Below are positions 24,927 to 27,194 of a stretch of 27,194 nucleotides of DNA, piece after piece. The notes below the pieces were generated by a model. It saw only the letters and a program-made list of their open reading frames with translations, ran no database searches and was not told the DNA's origin. The DNA comes from JAGLSB01 sp023135955. GTDB taxonomy: Bacteria; Bacteroidota; Bacteroidia; Bacteroidales; GCA-2748055. How positions within the stretch are numbered: the stretch's first letter is position 1; the number at the start of each line of letters is the position of its first letter. Location: positions 1 through 27,194 of the forward strand of contig DAOVIO010000038.1 in the NCBI GenBank assembly GCA_030673645.1, given 5' to 3'. A program made the position numbers and the translations under genes.

Positions 24927-24952
24927 TAAAAATATTTAGTCTCAACAGGATA

Positions 24953-25081
24953 TTATCCTTCGAAATTCTCAGGCTGTTCTTGATTATCCTGACTATATGC
25001 AGGACAAGCTTTGTTGCTACATGATGAAATTAATAGACCTAAAGCAAAAACAACTACCAGTATAAAACTGAACTTTTTCAT
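24953..25081 (-). CDS. small lipoprotein, 42 residues
   Basis: ATG at 25081 opens a 42-codon frame: a Lys-Lys N-terminus, a hydrophobic helix (FSFILVVVFALGLLI), a lipobox LISSC with Cys21 as the lipidated residue, then a 21-residue mature part CSNKACPAYSQDNQEQPENF plus Glu-Gly. The CPAYS motif after the lipid cysteine recurs in very short Bacteroidota lipoproteins that I know only as hypothetical. It is followed by the inverted repeat at 24884-24926 and then the outer-membrane-like gene. Membrane anchoring is a confident inference; function is unknown. Confidence 0.8.
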   Translation of the reverse strand: MKKFSFILVVVFALGLLISSCSNKACPAYSQDNQEQPENFEG

Positions 25082-25189
25082 AACAAACTTTCTTTATGAC
25101 AATTAATTGTATTGTATGGTTGCAATATACAAAAAAAACTACATCTTTTAATTTCTTTCAGAAAAATTAACTTGATTTTAAAGAAACAC

Positions 25190-25216
25190 AAAAAGACTGT
25201 CCAGGACAGTCTTTTT
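25190..25216. terminator. bidirectional Rho-independent terminator
   Basis: An 11-bp stem (AAAAAGACTGT 25190-25200, ACAGTCTTTTT 25206-25216) with a 5-nt loop has A/T runs on both sides, so it works in either direction. It is 19 nt after the stop of the 25236-25895 frame. Confidence 0.88.
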
Positions 25217-25235
25217 GAAATAAATATCAAAGTAA

Positions 25236-25895
25236 TTATAATTCAGGAACCCTATCTGGTGTCCACTGGAAATTCATATTATCCAATTTCGATTGAAAAG
25301 CATTTATTTTTTCAATAAGAGTTTTAATTTCATCTAATACAGGTGGGAATTCTTCGATTAAAACTTTATAGCCCTCCTTCATTGTACCTGTAATTCCGTG
25401 TGTTGAACCCCATGCTGAATATAATACTGCATTTAGTCTCCTATTTAATGGCATATCAATTTCGTCTAATTCTTCCCAGCTTGCCTTTGCTTCAGACCCG
25501 TCAAATTTAAAAATAACAGCTTCTAGCTCAAGCTCCAATTTCTTAAGCTCGGTCAGCATATCGTTAGTTCCTTTGGAAGATACTAAAACTGTTTGTTTCA
25601 TTTTTATGACTTTTTCAAGATTATCCATGGTTAGCTGCTGTGCACCACGCATTACTCTTACGAGCTCTGATAATTTATTAGAAAATGTAAGGACTTCATT
25701 TCTATCCTCGCGCTCAAGTGTAACGTTATTGAGAATTTTTGCTTCAAATTCTACTGGTTCAGCAAGAGCAATGACCTCATCTCTTACAATCATATCCATT
25801 CTTACTTTATATTTGCCAGGAGCAGCTATAGCTCCACTACCGCCCCGACTTCTGCCTGATCCTGCACTCATAACAGGATTAAATTCTAAAATCAA
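25236..25895 (-). pseudogene. C-terminal remnant of a sortilin/BNR-repeat (glycosyl-hydrolase-like) protein
   Basis: The 219-residue frame resembles only the end of the roughly 1000-residue Bacteroidota proteins annotated as sortilin-type or BNR-repeat glycosyl hydrolases. It has the PGKYKVRM strand of the late beta domain, the PVEFEAKILNNVTLEREDR linker, and the final coiled helical region with MPLNRRLNAVLYSAWGSTHG and EEFPPVLDEI. The signal peptide and beta-propeller part are missing, and in-frame sequence upstream stops at a TAA near 25918. Available starts are TTG 25895 and ATG 25871, neither with a credible export signal. A good terminator follows. The simplest reading is a gene that lost its 5' three quarters; a short stand-alone derivative is possible. 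Confidence 0.6.
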
Positions 25896-25905
25896 AATTA
25901 TCCTG

Positions 25906-25913
25906 TATCTTTG
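25906..25913 (+). promoter_or_regulatory. possible -7 element for the nitroreductase
   Basis: Plus strand TATCTTTG matches TAnnTTTG, but no TTTG lies at the -33 position, where the sequence falls inside the truncated gene. A start near 25920 would put the small hairpin GGCAT-TAC-ATGCC (25922-25934) at the very 5' end of the transcript. Confidence 0.35.
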
Positions 25914-25990
25914 GGAAGACAGGCATTACATGCCAGAAAACTTATAAAGTCAAGAAATTGACTGTATATCACTTAATAAGTATACTTAAA

Positions 25991-26740
25991 ATGATTGATA
26001 CAATTTTTAAACACAGATCAGTTCGGAAATATAAAACAGATAACATTCCGGCAGAAATATTAGAAAAAATAGTTGAAGCAGGATCAAGAGCATCAACTAC
26101 CGGAAATATGCAGGTCTATTCAATCATTATTAGTAAGGAAAAGGAGCAAAAGGAAAAATTGTGGGAGGCTCATTTTAAACAGGATATGGTTAAGTCTGCT
26201 CCGGTTCATTTAACGTTTTGTGCTGATTTTAATCGATTTAGCGAATGGTGCAAGCAACGTGAGGCAATTCCCGGCTATAATAACTTTCTTTCTTTTATGA
26301 CAGCTACTATTGATGCAATTCTTGCCTCTCAGAATGTAGTTCTTGAGGCTGAGGCTCACGATTTGGGAGCTTGCTACTTAGGAACAGCAACCTATAATGC
26401 TGATAAAATCATTGATATCCTGCAATTACCAAAATTGGTCGTTCCTGTTGCTGCTATTGTTCTGGGATATCCCGATGAGGATCCACTCTTAACAGACAGA
26501 CTCCCAATGGAGGCAATATTACACTCAGAGCGATACAAAACATTTACTTCTAAAAGAATTGATTCAATTTATAAACAACGTGAGGAATCTGAAGAAAGCC
26601 AAAAATTACTTGAAATAAATAGCAAGAAAACTTTAGCGCAAATTTTCACAGACAATCGCTATAAGAAAGAAGATAATGAATTCTTTTCAGCAAAATATCT
26701 GGAAGTAATTCGAAAGCAGGGATTTTTTATGAATGAGTGA
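25991..26740 (+). CDS. NADPH-dependent nitroreductase, NfsA/FRP-like
   Basis: The 249-residue FMN flavoprotein reduces nitroaromatics, quinones or flavins with NAD(P)H. FMN-binding features are visible: HRSVRKYK at 8-15, RASTTGNMQ near 37-45 and DLGACYLGTATYN in the central helix region. The C-terminal extension (about 190-249) is charged and resembles NfsA/FRP-type enzymes more than short NfsB-type ones. The start is the ATG at 25991; an upstream in-frame TTG at 25958 has no support. It is the only plus-strand gene in the window, divergent from the sortilin remnant. Physiological substrate unknown. Confidence 0.87.
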   Translation: MIDTIFKHRSVRKYKTDNIPAEILEKIVEAGSRASTTGNMQVYSIIISKEKEQKEKLWEAHFKQDMVKSAPVHLTFCADFNRFSEWCKQREAIPGYNNFLSFMTATIDAILASQNVVLEAEAHDLGACYLGTATYNADKIIDILQLPKLVVPVAAIVLGYPDEDPLLTDRLPMEAILHSERYKTFTSKRIDSIYKQREESEESQKLLEINSKKTLAQIFTDNRYKKEDNEFFSAKYLEVIRKQGFFMNE

Positions 26741-26835
26741 AACTCTGTTGTAGGTGATAATGGCTTAGTTGCATATTAATGGAGGCATTCCAATGTTTGT
26801 GTATCAGATGATTTACCAATACCATATTTTTTTCA

Positions 26836-26870
26836 AAGCCCGGAGGGCTTCAACTTAATTGGCCCCTCCG
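26836..26870. other. two overlapping, mutually exclusive hairpins
   Basis: AAGCCC (26836-26841) pairs with GGGCTT (26845-26850). Alternatively CGGAGGG (26841-26847) pairs with CCCTCCG (26864-26870). The two use the same GGAGGG bases. No T-run follows on either strand, so neither is a standard terminator. It lies between the convergent nitroreductase and dehydrogenase genes. Confidence 0.45.
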
Positions 26871-26936
26871 TGGTTAATGTTTTGAATACTTCCATTAAAA
26901 GGCATTTGAGCCACAATTAATTATTGAATGTCAAAA

Positions 26937-27194
26937 TTAGCTTCTGACTTCAAAATCAAGTCCAAAATAATCTGCAATTTCTTTAATCTCAGAAACAACA
27001 GCCGGAATTACAGGAATTCCCTCTTTTCTCAGCTTTTGTTCGTTTCTATGCTCCAATTCTCCGGGGATTAATATTTCATCCTGATCTGGAGTTGGCTTTG
27101 ATTTCTTAATAGTATCAATCCATTCATCCATTTTTAATTTAAATTCCTCAGCAGGTTGAAAAGCGTCAATTCGCATCGCACCAAAAAAATGACC
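26937..27194 (-). CDS. malate/L-lactate (LDH2-family) dehydrogenase, C-terminal end
   Basis: The frame is open to the window edge; 85 residues are visible, beginning GHFFGAMRIDAFQPAEEF. This is the late LDH2 segment (G-H-F-x-A-x-x-I-D-x-x-x-F), followed by MDEWIDTIKKSKPTP and EILIPGELEHRNEQKLRKEG, a pattern shared by NAD(P)-dependent malate, L-lactate, sulfolactate and ureidoglycolate dehydrogenases of this non-Rossmann family. About 270 N-terminal residues, including the active site, lie outside, so the substrate is not assignable. An internal ATG at 27176 is not the real start. Confidence 0.88.
   Translation of the reverse strand, partial: GHFFGAMRIDAFQPAEEFKLKMDEWIDTIKKSKPTPDQDEILIPGELEHRNEQKLRKEGIPVIPAVVSEIKEIADYFGLDFEVRS

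Overview
The window is AT-rich bacterial chromosome. Several traits point to Bacteroidota (Cytophagia/Bacteroidia/Marinilabiliales-like; I cannot place it more finely). Start codons are preceded by A-rich sequence instead of Shine-Dalgarno motifs. Promoters have the TTG/TTTG - about 19 bp - TAnnTTTG form. A DUF3467 gene follows rpoC, an EtfBA/acyl-CoA dehydrogenase operon is present, rpsU-xerC-hpf lies upstream of the tRNA-tuf block, and lipoproteins are of the short Bacteroidota type. Almost every gene is on the minus strand, so the text below follows transcription from high to low coordinates.

Layout. 26937-27194 is the C-terminal end of an LDH2-family dehydrogenase. 25991-26740 is the only plus-strand gene, an FMN nitroreductase. 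25236-25895 looks like the 3' remnant of a large sortilin/BNR-repeat protein. 23955-25081 holds a 42-residue lipoprotein and a secreted, probably outer-membrane protein. 22504-23862 is a sodium-coupled SLC6-type transporter and 21464-22384 a membrane-anchored helix-hairpin-helix protein. The information-processing supercluster runs from 21241 down to 5970: rpsU, xerC, hpf; tRNA-Thr(TGT), tRNA-Tyr, tRNA-Gly, tRNA-Thr(GGT); tuf; tRNA-Trp; secE, nusG, rplK, rplA, rplJ, rplL, rpoB, rpoC and a DUF3467 gene, ending at a strong terminator at 5914-5942. The order tRNA-Thr/Tyr/Gly/Thr-tuf-secE-nusG-rplKAJL-rpoBC is the same as in Escherichia coli. Below it, etfB, etfA and a 574-residue acyl-CoA dehydrogenase form an electron-transfer/beta-oxidation operon closed by a terminator at 2102-2133. 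The last group is an unknown 155-residue protein, a DUF2520 Rossmann protein and a KdsC-like HAD phosphatase cut by the window edge.

Most of the window is ordinary housekeeping DNA and I see no mobile element, CRISPR array or defence system. The most unusual items are four. First, the 3' end of tRNA-Tyr is duplicated downstream of the gene and split inside the T-loop by a 48-bp GC-rich insert. Second, hpf has a perfect Shine-Dalgarno site in a region otherwise without them, in the same operon as rpsU. Third, long hairpins lie in the rplL-rpoB and nusG-rplK gaps. Fourth, there is an apparent 5'-truncated sortilin-like gene. All functional statements rest on motif recognition by eye; no database search was possible.
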